DNA of 10,180 nucleotides from an uncultured Hyphomicrobiales bacterium (GCA_905479595.1 CAJQND010000375.1:1-10180), one strand, 5' to 3'. Shown: positions 1 to 7,466, numbered from the stretch's first letter. The notes: generated from the sequence alone by a model not told the origin. Numbers and translations are program-made.

Positions 1-1328
1 GGAAAGGCGTGCAAATCCTGCATGACTTTTTCAAACCCGGCACAGAACCAATCTACATCCTGTTCATTTACAGTCAGCGGCGGAATGAGTTTGATGATTT
101 TTGACTTGTTGCCTGAGACCTGGCTGAGGATTTTATGGTCCTGCAATAGAGGGATTGTCACCCCCTGGCAGAACAGGTCCGCGTTCAGGCTGTTTACCGC
201 TTTCCACGCTGTTTTGAGCTTCAGGGATTTCGGCGGGCCAAACTCAATGCCCAGCATCAATCCGCGCCAGCGCACATCGTGGATAAATTCAAAACGATCC
301 TTCATGGCCAGCAAGCGTGACCCTAACAAATCGCCCATCTTCGCGGCATTTTCTGTGAGGCCATCATTGTCGAGCGCATCCAGGCTTGCGATGCCTGCCA
401 CCATGGCAAGCGAACCCTGTCCGAATGTGGAAGAATGCACTACCGAACGGTCTAATGAAGAAAAGACTTTGTCATAGATTGCCCGGCGGGCCAAAACAGC
501 GCCTACTGGCACATAGCCGCCAGACAGGGATTTAGAGACAATCACCATATCTGGTTCAAACCCGTCATAGTGATGACTGGCCAGAAATTTACCCGTTCTT
601 CCCACACCAGACTGCACTTCATCTGCCACGAGCAACGCCCCAAACTTGCGGCATAGTTTTGTGGCTTCAGCGAGGTATTCCTGAGTTGCTATGTGCACAC
701 CCTTACCCTGAACAGGTTCAACTATATATGCTGCCACATCGCCGCCACGCAGCGCGGTCTCAAGGGCACCAATATCGTTGTAAGAGATTTTTTGCGTATC
801 GGGTAATAGTGGACCGAATTTTTCCCGGAATACTTCAGCACCATTCAACGCCAATGCACCGTTGGTCAGGCCGTGAAACGCATTGGATGCAAACAGAATT
901 TTTGCCTTTCCGGTGTTGCGCCGTGCAAACTTAATCGCGGTTTCATTGCCTTCTGCACCGGTTGAGGTGAAATATACAATATCCAGGCCATAGCCGACGC
1001 GCTTTTTCAATTGCTCGGCCAAAATACCAGACAATAATGGCGCTTCAATCTGTACAAGACCGGCATAGTCCATTTCAAGGAAATCGCCCAGTGCCTTGCG
1101 GATTTCAGGGTGATTGCGGCCGAGGTTCCAAACCCCGTAACCAGCAAGAGTATCTAGATACTTCGTTCCGTCCTTATCCCAAAGATAACTGCCCTCACCT
1201 CGTACATAACACTTGTCAAATCCAATAATCTTCAACGCACGGGCAAAGCGCGGGTTCACATGTTCGCTATGCAGGGCGTAGTTCCGCCCCTCGTTTTCCT
1301 TGAGAATTGCAGCAATATCAATTGTCAT
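1..1328 (-). CDS. Class III PLP-dependent aminotransferase (partial, C-terminus outside window)
   Basis: Translating the reverse strand from the ATG at 1328 gives 442 residues with no stop before the window edge; the family is usually about 430-470 residues, so only the last few residues and the stop should be missing. Seen: the fold-type I PLP site, with STGAEGNE (122-129) as the phosphate-binding turn, FHG (151-153) where the cofactor ring stacks, ADEVQSGVGRTG (235-246) with the Asp that contacts the pyridine nitrogen, and VSKSLSGGYVPVG (265-277) in which Lys266 should form the Schiff base; HSSTFG (298-303) follows. Known: such enzymes move an amino group between an omega-amine or amino acid and a keto acid or aldehyde, usually in the cytoplasm. 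The pattern resembles, from memory, the subgroup that includes the hopanoid enzyme HpnO, alongside acetylornithine/ornithine aminotransferases; the substrate cannot be fixed from sequence alone. The start has only a weak purine-rich site (AGAG). It is divergent from the PadR/RND operon and may share its control region. Confidence 0.93.
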   Translation of the reverse strand, partial: MTIDIAAILKENEGRNYALHSEHVNPRFARALKIIGFDKCYVRGEGSYLWDKDGTKYLDTLAGYGVWNLGRNHPEIRKALGDFLEMDYAGLVQIEAPLLSGILAEQLKKRVGYGLDIVYFTSTGAEGNETAIKFARRNTGKAKILFASNAFHGLTNGALALNGAEVFREKFGPLLPDTQKISYNDIGALETALRGGDVAAYIVEPVQGKGVHIATQEYLAEATKLCRKFGALLVADEVQSGVGRTGKFLASHHYDGFEPDMVIVSKSLSGGYVPVGAVLARRAIYDKVFSSLDRSVVHSSTFGQGSLAMVAGIASLDALDNDGLTENAAKMGDLLGSRLLAMKDRFEFIHDVRWRGLMLGIEFGPPKSLKLKTAWKAVNSLNADLFCQGVTIPLLQDHKILSQVSGNKSKIIKLIPPLTVNEQDVDWFCAGFEKVMQDLHAF

Positions 1329-1360
1329 TTCTGGCTCTGTCTCTGGGTTAGACCTTGACC

Positions 1361-1398
1361 TATTGCCGACACGTTTACAGTTAACTACAGCGGCAATA
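1361..1398. repeat. Spaced 8-bp inverted repeat in the divergent intergenic region
   Basis: TATTGCCG at 1361-1368 and its exact reverse complement CGGCAATA at 1391-1398 are separated by 22 bases, with a GTTAAC palindrome at 1380-1385 between them. Arm centres are 30 bp apart, close to three helical turns, so a protein could bind both arms on one face of the DNA. The element lies 33-70 bases upstream of the aminotransferase start and upstream of the PadR promoter candidate. An operator role is inferred from position and symmetry only. Confidence 0.4.
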
Positions 1399-1413
1399 AA
1401 GCATATTCAGCAT

Positions 1414-1442
1414 TTGCATTTTCTATATCAGTTCTATATATG
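1414..1442 (+). promoter_or_regulatory. Candidate sigma70-type promoter for the PadR-MFP-RND operon
   Basis: TTGCAT at 1414-1419 and TATATG at 1437-1442 are separated by 17 bases, the optimal spacing. Transcription would start near 1449, leaving a leader of about 45 bases before the PadR start at 1494. The surrounding AT-rich stretch offers other -10 choices (TATATA at 1435-1440), so the exact hexamers are uncertain. Confidence 0.45.
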
Positions 1443-1459
1443 ACGTTCCGATATATATC
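1421..1459. promoter_or_regulatory. Candidate operator: phased direct repeat plus palindrome over the promoter
   Basis: TTCTATAT occurs at 1421-1428 and again at 1432-1439, an 11-base period or one helical turn. It is followed by the perfect 10-bp palindrome GATATATATC at 1450-1459, at the predicted transcription start. PadR-family proteins often repress their own operon by binding AT-rich dyads at the promoter, so this is the natural place for autoregulation. That this PadR binds here is inference, and low complexity in AT-rich DNA could create such repeats by chance. Confidence 0.35.
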
Positions 1460-1480
1460 CGTGCGACGGAAAACATGGCC

Positions 1481-1485
1481 AGGAG
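1481..1485 (+). promoter_or_regulatory. Ribosome binding site that fixes the PadR start
   Basis: AGGAG lies 8 bases before the ATG at 1494. The alternative in-frame ATG at 1440 sits inside the probable -10 element and has no comparable site, and its extra 18 residues do not belong to the PadR fold. Confidence 0.7.
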
Positions 1486-1493
1486 CCGTCTTT

Positions 1494-2075
1494 ATGAACG
1501 TAAGAACATTTTGTCTCGGAGCGCTCTCCTTTGGGGATGCATCCGGATATGAAATCAAAAAAATGGCAGAAGAAGGTTTGTTCAGTCATTTCATAGAAGC
1601 GAGCTTCGGGTCGATTTATCCAGCACTTACCAAGATGACAGAAGATGGATTATTGACCTGCCGGGCTGAAAACCAATCTGGAAAACCGGATAAAAAAGTT
1701 TATTCGATCACCCAGGAAGGGTTAGCGGAAATGAAATCCGCTCTGACAATTTTTCCTCGAAAGGACAAATTTAAATCAGAATTTTTGTTCATTATGCTTC
1801 TGTCGGGTCATCTGGATGAGGTTCATGTGCGTAAGGTCTTGGAGCAACGCACAAACGAAATGGCAGAAGAGCTCGAACAAATCGAAGCCTGTGCGGAATT
1901 GGCAAAAAATCCCGGTACAAAATTTGTCAATGGATATGGCCGGGCACTTTTTAACGCTGCTGTGGATTACTTACACCAGCAGGAAAATTTTGAGCCTGGA
2001 TTAGCTGACGTAGGTTCCGATGAACACAGCACCACCGGCTGGCACGAAGAACAAAAACCGCAAGCAGCCGAATGA
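1494..2075 (+). CDS. PadR-family transcriptional regulator
   Basis: A 193-residue protein, typical for PadR regulators with a winged helix-turn-helix followed by a helical dimerisation domain. Seen: the N-terminus (FCLGALSFGDASGYEIKK, 6-23) matches the opening 'LGLL...SGYEI' pattern; the recognition-helix region is GSIYPALTKMTEDGLL (39-54); the wing is GKPDKKVYSITQEG (63-76). Residues about 90-170 are helical and acidic (LEQRTNEMAEELEQIEACAE), as expected for the C-terminal dimerisation helices, and the last 25 or so residues look disordered. Known: PadR proteins are mostly cytoplasmic repressors released by small ligands, often controlling efflux or detoxification genes. It is the first gene of the operon, 31 bases before the adaptor gene, so it probably controls its own expression and that of the pump. 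The ligand is unknown. RND pumps are more often controlled by TetR, MarR or two-component regulators. Confidence 0.9.
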   Translation: MNVRTFCLGALSFGDASGYEIKKMAEEGLFSHFIEASFGSIYPALTKMTEDGLLTCRAENQSGKPDKKVYSITQEGLAEMKSALTIFPRKDKFKSEFLFIMLLSGHLDEVHVRKVLEQRTNEMAEELEQIEACAELAKNPGTKFVNGYGRALFNAAVDYLHQQENFEPGLADVGSDEHSTTGWHEEQKPQAAE

Positions 2076-2106
2076 CTGACTTAGAACGTAGAATGGAATT
2101 GAAGCG

Positions 2107-3255
2107 ATGAAATTATCGTATGTATGGGCGTTCTTTATTCTCGCTGCGGTGGGGCTTTGGCTGGGGTCCGACCAATTGGGCTTACGGGAAAAGCTGGGAC
2201 TACCTCCCAAACCCGCTGTGATCGCTGATTCCAGTGATAAATCGGCTACCCCAAAACAACCCGAGAAGCCATTCCGGGTCGTTGTTAAAACATTTTCCGC
2301 TGAACCGCGCGCCGCAAACGTTTCTGTGCGTGGACGCACCGAGGCCTCACGACGGGTCGATGCCCGGGCCCGCACAATCGGGATTGTCGAAGAATCTCCA
2401 CGTACCGAAGGCGATCTGGTGAAACGTGGCGATTTACTTTGCAAAGTAGATGTCGCCGGACGCAAAGCAAGACTTGCTGAAGCCCATGCCGCTCTCGCCA
2501 GCGCCCAACAAGACTTTCAAGCCTCTGCAAAGCTGAAGAAAAGCAATTACGCCTCAACTGCGAAACTCGCGACCGACAAGGCCAAGGCGGAGGCTGCCCA
2601 GGCCACGGTAGATCAGATCGAGCGCGACATCACCTACACCTCAATTAGAGCGCCTATCAGCGGCATCATTGAATCAAAGCCAGCCGAACCGGGTGCATTC
2701 CTTCAAATTGGCAATGTTTGCGCAACCATTGTTGATCTCGATCCAGTGGTTGTTTCCGGCATGGTCAGTGAACGCGACATATCCAAAATCCGAGTTGGAA
2801 TGCCTGCAACGGCAAGTCTCGTTACTGGAGAAAACCTGGAAGGCACAGTGCATTTCATTTCGCCAAAAGCAAGTGTTGAGACCCGGACATTCCAAGTCGA
2901 GATGCAAGCACCAAACCCTGGGAAAAAAGTTCGAGACGGAGTAACCGCCGAACTCGTCATACCCCTTAAAGCAGATAGCGGACACCGCTTGCCCTCTTCA
3001 GCTTTGACACTTCATGACAACGGTCAGATAGGGGTCTCGATCGTCACTGACGGTAATAAGGTGAAATTCGCGCCGGTAAATATATTGAGTTTTGGCCGCG
3101 ATCATGTTTGGACCAGCGGATTGCCGGACAAAGTTACGGTTATCATGGTTGGTCAGGAATATGTTCTCGATGGCCAGACAATTGATCCGGTAAGTGAGGC
3201 AGCTGCCAAAACCGCCGCTAAAGCAACTGAAAATACTTCAGGAACAGCACAATGA
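2107..3255 (+). CDS. RND efflux periplasmic adaptor (membrane-fusion protein, HlyD/AcrA type)
   Basis: A 382-residue protein, near the usual 370-400 for the family. Seen: an N-terminal hydrophobic segment (3-19) without a lipobox cysteine, so it is anchored by a transmembrane or signal-anchor helix rather than by lipid; a proline-rich linker (32-55); a first lipoyl half (about 84-116); a short Ala/Lys-rich coiled-coil hairpin (about 118-178); the second lipoyl half with the signature RAPISGII (181-188); a beta-barrel domain (about 212-285); a membrane-proximal domain (about 290-355); and a low-complexity Ala/Thr tail (364-382). Known: such adaptors link an RND pump in the inner membrane to an outer-membrane channel across the periplasm. 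The hairpin is short compared with AcrA, which may affect which outer-membrane partner it meets. Its TGA overlaps the pump's ATG (ATGA), so the two proteins are probably made by coupled translation. The start at 2107 has only a weak GGAA/GAAG site upstream. Confidence 0.93.
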   Translation: MKLSYVWAFFILAAVGLWLGSDQLGLREKLGLPPKPAVIADSSDKSATPKQPEKPFRVVVKTFSAEPRAANVSVRGRTEASRRVDARARTIGIVEESPRTEGDLVKRGDLLCKVDVAGRKARLAEAHAALASAQQDFQASAKLKKSNYASTAKLATDKAKAEAAQATVDQIERDITYTSIRAPISGIIESKPAEPGAFLQIGNVCATIVDLDPVVVSGMVSERDISKIRVGMPATASLVTGENLEGTVHFISPKASVETRTFQVEMQAPNPGKKVRDGVTAELVIPLKADSGHRLPSSALTLHDNGQIGVSIVTDGNKVKFAPVNILSFGRDHVWTSGLPDKVTVIMVGQEYVLDGQTIDPVSEAAAKTAAKATENTSGTAQ

Positions 3256-6200
3256 TGGACGGTCTTGAAGCAATCCTGCGCCGACCGCGTGCTGTCATCT
3301 CGCTTATGTTCGTGATGATCCTTGCAGGATTCTATTGTTACATCTCACTGGCGAAGGAAGCCCGGCCTGACATTCAGGTTCCGACTTTTTACATCTCTGT
3401 TCCGCTGGAAGGGGTTTCGCCGGAAGACGCCGAACGCCTTCTGGTGAAACCACTGGAAGAAAAACTGCGGGGGCTGGAAGGTTTAAAGGAAATCACCTCA
3501 ATAGCAGCACAAGGCTACGCAGCGGTGATTACCGAGTTCGAAACAGAAATCGATCCAGAGATCGCCAGCCGCCAGGTGCGCGAAAAAGTTGATGAAGCAA
3601 AAAGCGAACTGCCCGACGACGCCAAAGAGCCCAACGTAAACGAGGTCAATTTCAGCCTGTTTCCTACAATCATTGTTGCGCTTTCCGGTGATGTGCCAGA
3701 GCGCACTTTGTATCGCCATGCCCGCGCCATGCAGGATGAGTTGGAATCCCTGCCATCCGTGTTGGAAGCCAATCTTTCCGGTCAACGCGAAGAACTGCTT
3801 GATGTGATCATCAACACCAAAGCGCTGGAATCCTACAACATCGACCAAAACGAGCTGATCAGCGCAGTAACCCGCAATAACCGCCTGGTTGCAGCAGGCA
3901 CGTTTGACGGTGGCAGCGGGCGCTTCAATATCAAGGTACCCGGGCTCTTTGAAACCGCAAAAGACATCTATTCCCTGCCAATTAAAGAAGTAGAGGGAAC
4001 GGTTGTCACCCTTGGCCAGGTGGCCGAAATACGCCGCTCATTCAAAGACAGATCCATCTATGCCCGGTTTAATGGTCGCCCGGCGATCACCATATCGGTG
4101 GTCAAACGCCAGGGCGAAAACATTATCGAAACCAATAAACTGGTACGCGAGACAGCTACACGCTTGATCGCCAATGCGCCAGACAGCGTTCACGTGGACT
4201 TCGCGCTTGATGAATCCACAAATATCCGCGAGACGGTCGGATCGCTGGAAAGTGCTATCATGACGGCGATTGCGCTGGTGATGATCGTCTGTGTCGCAGC
4301 ACTTGGCATGCGCTCTGCCCTTTTGGTAGGCATGGCCATTCCAACATCATTCATGATCGGTTTCTTGATCGTTTTTCTGGCGGGCAACACCATCAACAAC
4401 ATGCTTATGTTCGGAATGGTGCTGACCGTTGGTATGCTGGTTGATGGCGCCATCGTAATTGTTGAGTATGCTGACCGGAAAATGGCTGAAGGTTTGCACC
4501 GGCGAGAAGCCTATATCATGGCGGCACGACGCATGTTCTGGCCCATTGCATCATCCACAGCCACCACGCTCGCAGCCTTTTTGCCCATGCTGTTCTGGCC
4601 AGGCATTCCCGGCAAATTCATGTCGAACCTGCCGACCACTGTGGTGATCGTGTTGATCGCTTCCTTCGTGACCGCGATGATTTTCTTGCCAGTCCTCGGT
4701 TCGCTGTTTGGCAAAACAGATCAGTCTGATGATGGTATGTCGAAGGCCCTCGCTGGCGAGCAATCCGCCGACATTTCAGCGATCAAAGGTTTCACCGGAT
4801 TTTATGTACGCCGGTTGAATTCACTGGTTCGTGCGCCCCTGATGATCACCATCGTCGCATTCGCGGCAATGTATGGGATTTTCCAGTACTACCAGGAAAA
4901 CAATAACGGCGTGACGTTCTTTGTTGATACAGAACCAACCCAATCGCTCATTTATGTGCGCGCGCGCGGCAATCTCTCAGCAGACGAAAAATTGCAGCTT
5001 ACCCGGCGTGTTGAGGATATTATTATCAACGTTAAAGGCGTCGATGATGTCTCGGTAAAAACCGGTTCCACCGGCACCGGTGGCCCTGGATCAGGGGCCG
5101 GTCTCGATGTGCCAAAGGATGCCATCGGCCAAATCACCGTTGAGTTCCTGCCGTTTGAAGAACGCCGTTTAGGTGCGGAAATTCTCAGCGAAATCCGCCA
5201 GAAAGTGGAAACACTCCCAGGGGTCATTGTAGAGGTCAACAAGCGCGAGGACGGGCCCCAATCGGGCAAGGATGTGCGTTTGCAGATTCGCTCTGACGAC
5301 CGCGCGCTTGCCAACCAGATCGCCCGCCAGATCCGTAAGCACATGGAAACCAACATGACCGGGCTCATCGACATTGAAGATGAGAGCCCCCTGCCCGGCA
5401 TTGAATGGGCGTTGACGATTGACCGCGAGGAAGCCGGAAGGTTCGGCGCGGATATTCTCTCTGTTGGCGCATTGATCCAGATGGTGACCGATGGGGTGTT
5501 GATCGGTTCTTACCGGCCCGACGACAGCCGCGATGAAATCGATATCCGCGCCAGATTGCCGGAAGATCAACGCTCTCTTTCACGGCTGGAGGATATGCGC
5601 CTGCAAACCCGCAAAGGGCTCGTGCCGATCCGTAATTTTGTCACCCGTGAAGCGCGCCCAGCGGTGGATTCCATCACTCGCAAGGATGGCCGCACATCGG
5701 TGTTTGTGAAAGCCAATGCAGCACCAGGCGTGCTGGCCGATGACAAGGTGAAAGAACTTGATGCGTGGTTAAAAACACAAACCTGGCCTGAGAATATTGA
5801 ATTGAAATTCCGTGGTGCTGATGAAGAACAACGCGAGTCCATGATATTCCTGGCCAAGGCGGTTGCTGCATCTATCTTCATCATGTTCATGATCCTGGTA
5901 ACCCAGTTCAACTCCTTCTATTTCACTGCAATTACCCTTTCGACGGTGGTGATGTCGGTCATTGGTGTGCTCATTGGCATGCTGGCGATGGGCCAGTCAT
6001 TCTCGGTGATCATGACCGGAACCGGAGTTGTGGCGCTGGTGGGGATTGTGGTGAACAACTCAATTGTGTTGATCGACACCTATCAGAACCTGCGCGCCCG
6101 GGGTCTTGAGGTTGTTGATGCGGTGCTGCGTTCTTGCGCCCAGCGTCTACGTCCAGTCATGCTAACCACTATCACGACAATTTTCGGCCTGTTGCCGATG

Positions 6201-6593
6201 ATGTACCAGATCAATGTGGACTGGGTTGCACCATCGGTCTCGATTGGCTCGGTCACCTCAATCTGGTGGGTGCAATTATCTACCGCGATTATTTTCGGCC
6301 TTGGGTTTTCAACGCTGCTGACATTGCTGCTGACGCCTGTATGGATTGCGGCACCCAGCATCTACCGGGAGCGTTGGGTCAATATGCGTAACCGGTTCGC
6401 CAGCAAATCAGCAGCACCGGCAAAAGAGCCTGTCGTCAACGCGGAAGAACCCGCGCCGGAAATCACAGAACCGGTTGCCGACAATGATGACAAGCCCGCC
6501 AAAAAACCACGCAAACGCAAAGCTGCATCAAAACCAAAGGTAAAGCCGAACCCACCACCGGTGGCAAAACCAATTCCAGATGCGGCTGAATAA
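3252..6593 (+). CDS. RND-family efflux pump permease (AcrB-like superfamily)
   Basis: An 1113-residue pump, against about 1030-1050 for AcrB. Seen: TM1 at about 13-32; a large periplasmic domain to about 330; TM2-6 from about 335 to 480, including VGMLVDGAIVIVEYADRK in TM4; TM7 at about 530-548; a second periplasmic domain to about 868; and TM8-12 to about 1037, with GIVVNNSIVLID in TM10 and RPVMLTTITTIFGLLPMM in TM11. This duplicated 2x(TM + porter/docking) layout defines the family. Known: the trimer uses the proton gradient to move drugs, detergents or lipids from periplasm or inner leaflet outwards. Asp398 matches AcrB Asp407, but the neighbouring Asp408 position is Gly399 and the Lys940 position is Asn935. 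A 67-residue cytoplasmic tail (1047-1113) has an acidic block followed by a Lys/Pro-rich block. AGGAA at 3240-3244 sits 7 bases before the ATG at 3252; a second ATG follows at once at 3255. Substrate unknown; no outer-membrane channel gene nearby. Confidence 0.96.
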   Translation: MMDGLEAILRRPRAVISLMFVMILAGFYCYISLAKEARPDIQVPTFYISVPLEGVSPEDAERLLVKPLEEKLRGLEGLKEITSIAAQGYAAVITEFETEIDPEIASRQVREKVDEAKSELPDDAKEPNVNEVNFSLFPTIIVALSGDVPERTLYRHARAMQDELESLPSVLEANLSGQREELLDVIINTKALESYNIDQNELISAVTRNNRLVAAGTFDGGSGRFNIKVPGLFETAKDIYSLPIKEVEGTVVTLGQVAEIRRSFKDRSIYARFNGRPAITISVVKRQGENIIETNKLVRETATRLIANAPDSVHVDFALDESTNIRETVGSLESAIMTAIALVMIVCVAALGMRSALLVGMAIPTSFMIGFLIVFLAGNTINNMLMFGMVLTVGMLVDGAIVIVEYADRKMAEGLHRREAYIMAARRMFWPIASSTATTLAAFLPMLFWPGIPGKFMSNLPTTVVIVLIASFVTAMIFLPVLGSLFGKTDQSDDGMSKALAGEQSADISAIKGFTGFYVRRLNSLVRAPLMITIVAFAAMYGIFQYYQENNNGVTFFVDTEPTQSLIYVRARGNLSADEKLQLTRRVEDIIINVKGVDDVSVKTGSTGTGGPGSGAGLDVPKDAIGQITVEFLPFEERRLGAEILSEIRQKVETLPGVIVEVNKREDGPQSGKDVRLQIRSDDRALANQIARQIRKHMETNMTGLIDIEDESPLPGIEWALTIDREEAGRFGADILSVGALIQMVTDGVLIGSYRPDDSRDEIDIRARLPEDQRSLSRLEDMRLQTRKGLVPIRNFVTREARPAVDSITRKDGRTSVFVKANAAPGVLADDKVKELDAWLKTQTWPENIELKFRGADEEQRESMIFLAKAVAASIFIMFMILVTQFNSFYFTAITLSTVVMSVIGVLIGMLAMGQSFSVIMTGTGVVALVGIVVNNSIVLIDTYQNLRARGLEVVDAVLRSCAQRLRPVMLTTITTIFGLLPMMYQINVDWVAPSVSIGSVTSIWWVQLSTAIIFGLGFSTLLTLLLTPVWIAAPSIYRERWVNMRNRFASKSAAPAKEPVVNAEEPAPEITEPVADNDDKPAKKPRKRKAASKPKVKPNPPPVAKPIPDAAE

Positions 6594-6603
6594 ACTTTTG
6601 GCG

Positions 6604-6631
6604 CTAGCGAGCTATTTCTTTCGCTAGTTTT
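6604..6631 (+). terminator. Possible intrinsic terminator of the PadR-MFP-RND operon
   Basis: CTAGCGA (6604-6610) and its exact complement TCGCTAG (6621-6627) can form a 7-bp stem with a 10-base loop, followed by TTTT at 6628-6631 and more T-rich sequence. It starts 11 bases after the pump stop codon. It lies inside the last codons of the convergent transglycosylase gene, whose TAG stop forms one end of the stem. The stem is short, so termination would be weak; the opposite strand has no T-run after the hairpin. Confidence 0.4.
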
Positions 6632-7431
6632 GCTATGGTTTTTTGGTAGTTGGTGGCCTTGTTCCAGCGCTGAATGACCCTGTAATTGTGGCTGCCGGGC
6701 TGATAATTGCCTCCCCGTTTCCAGCCATTTGCCTTAAACCATTTGGCCGTTGAACCAATGACATCGCCTGGAGATTTGAACACGTTCACCCCGCCGCCAT
6801 CAAAATCCACGGCAGCAACCAGGAAGCTTGAAGAAAGAAACTGGGTTTGCCCGATTTCGCCAGCCCATGCCCCGGTTCTTTTCGAGAGATCAGCAATCCC
6901 CCTGTCTGTGACTTTCATCGCCGCCAGCAATTGCGGAAAGAACAAGCTTTTGGAACGCCGGCAATCATAGGCAAGGGTCGCGGTTGACTGCAAAATCGGA
7001 AACTGTTTGCCCCGGTAGCGTCCAAATGCACTTTCCAGCCCCCAAATGGCCAGAATAATTTCGGGCTGCACGCCATAGCGTTTTTGCGCCTTGTTGAAGT
7101 ATTTTTGATACTTGCGCTTTTTGCTGCGAGCAATCCGCGCCACACCGCCAGCCCGGCGTTTGTAGAAACTTGCAAACGAGCCTTTGAAGCTTCTATTGTT
7201 TCTGCGATCAAGAGCGATCACGCGGCTGTCGTATTTAACCCGGTCAAATTTCCGCAATGTCGATTTTTTATACCGCGAACCATATTCTTTTTTGAACGCG
7301 CTTTTCCACTCGTTAAATCGTCCGCCATTGTTTGAGCAGAACAATGCCCAGGCATCATTTGTGACAAACGGAGAGAATGTTACACAGGAAGCCAGGGCCA
7401 AAGCGGTCAATAGTTTCTTGCTGGATTTCAT
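6604..7431 (-). CDS. Secreted lytic murein transglycosylase, MltB-like (GH103 / SLT_2)
   Basis: A 275-residue protein. Seen: an N-terminal signal peptide with basic start (MKSSKK), hydrophobic core and AWA|LF cleavage site near residue 29; a strongly basic region (43-112); then the catalytic domain with AIWGLESAFGRYRGKQFPIL (128-147), in which Glu133 is the expected catalytic acid, GEIGQTQFLSSSF (191-203), and the substrate-cleft motif VDFDGGGVNVFKSPGDVIGS (208-227). Known: these enzymes cleave the MurNAc-GlcNAc bond of peptidoglycan in the periplasm, leaving 1,6-anhydroMurNAc. There is no lipobox, so it should be soluble, unlike E. coli MltB. There is no C-terminal peptidoglycan-binding domain either. 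Cys32 and Cys157 (YDCRRS) are the only cysteines left after cleavage and could form a disulfide. The start is set by the signal peptide and by AGGAG at 7443-7447. It converges with the pump gene, 10 bases apart. Confidence 0.92.
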   Translation of the reverse strand: MKSSKKLLTALALASCVTFSPFVTNDAWALFCSNNGGRFNEWKSAFKKEYGSRYKKSTLRKFDRVKYDSRVIALDRRNNRSFKGSFASFYKRRAGGVARIARSKKRKYQKYFNKAQKRYGVQPEIILAIWGLESAFGRYRGKQFPILQSTATLAYDCRRSKSLFFPQLLAAMKVTDRGIADLSKRTGAWAGEIGQTQFLSSSFLVAAVDFDGGGVNVFKSPGDVIGSTAKWFKANGWKRGGNYQPGSHNYRVIQRWNKATNYQKTIAKLAKEIAR

Positions 7432-7466
7432 TTGCGGAAAGTCTCCTGAATCATCTTTTAAAAACC

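Noticed and set aside
22..477. Long open frame on the plus strand (151 codons)
   Set aside because: It lies antisense to the well-supported aminotransferase, shows no recognisable domain and has a composition typical of a shadow frame.
1440..1493. N-terminal extension of the PadR protein from the ATG at 1440
   Set aside because: That ATG overlaps the probable -10 element and has no ribosome binding site; the ATG at 1494 has AGGAG at 8 bases and gives a normal PadR N-terminus.
5169..5570. Plus-strand pump gene has long antisense frames (for example 133 codons here, and others at 4952-5401 and 5567-5911)
   Set aside because: They are shadows of the continuous 1113-codon pump frame and have no domains or ribosome binding sites of note.
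3252..6593. Pump as a CusA-type heavy-metal exporter or as the hopanoid transporter HpnN
   Set aside because: No metal-binding methionine pattern was evident and the layout is the usual adaptor-plus-AcrB-like pair. HpnN-type proteins have a different architecture and no adaptor gene beside them.
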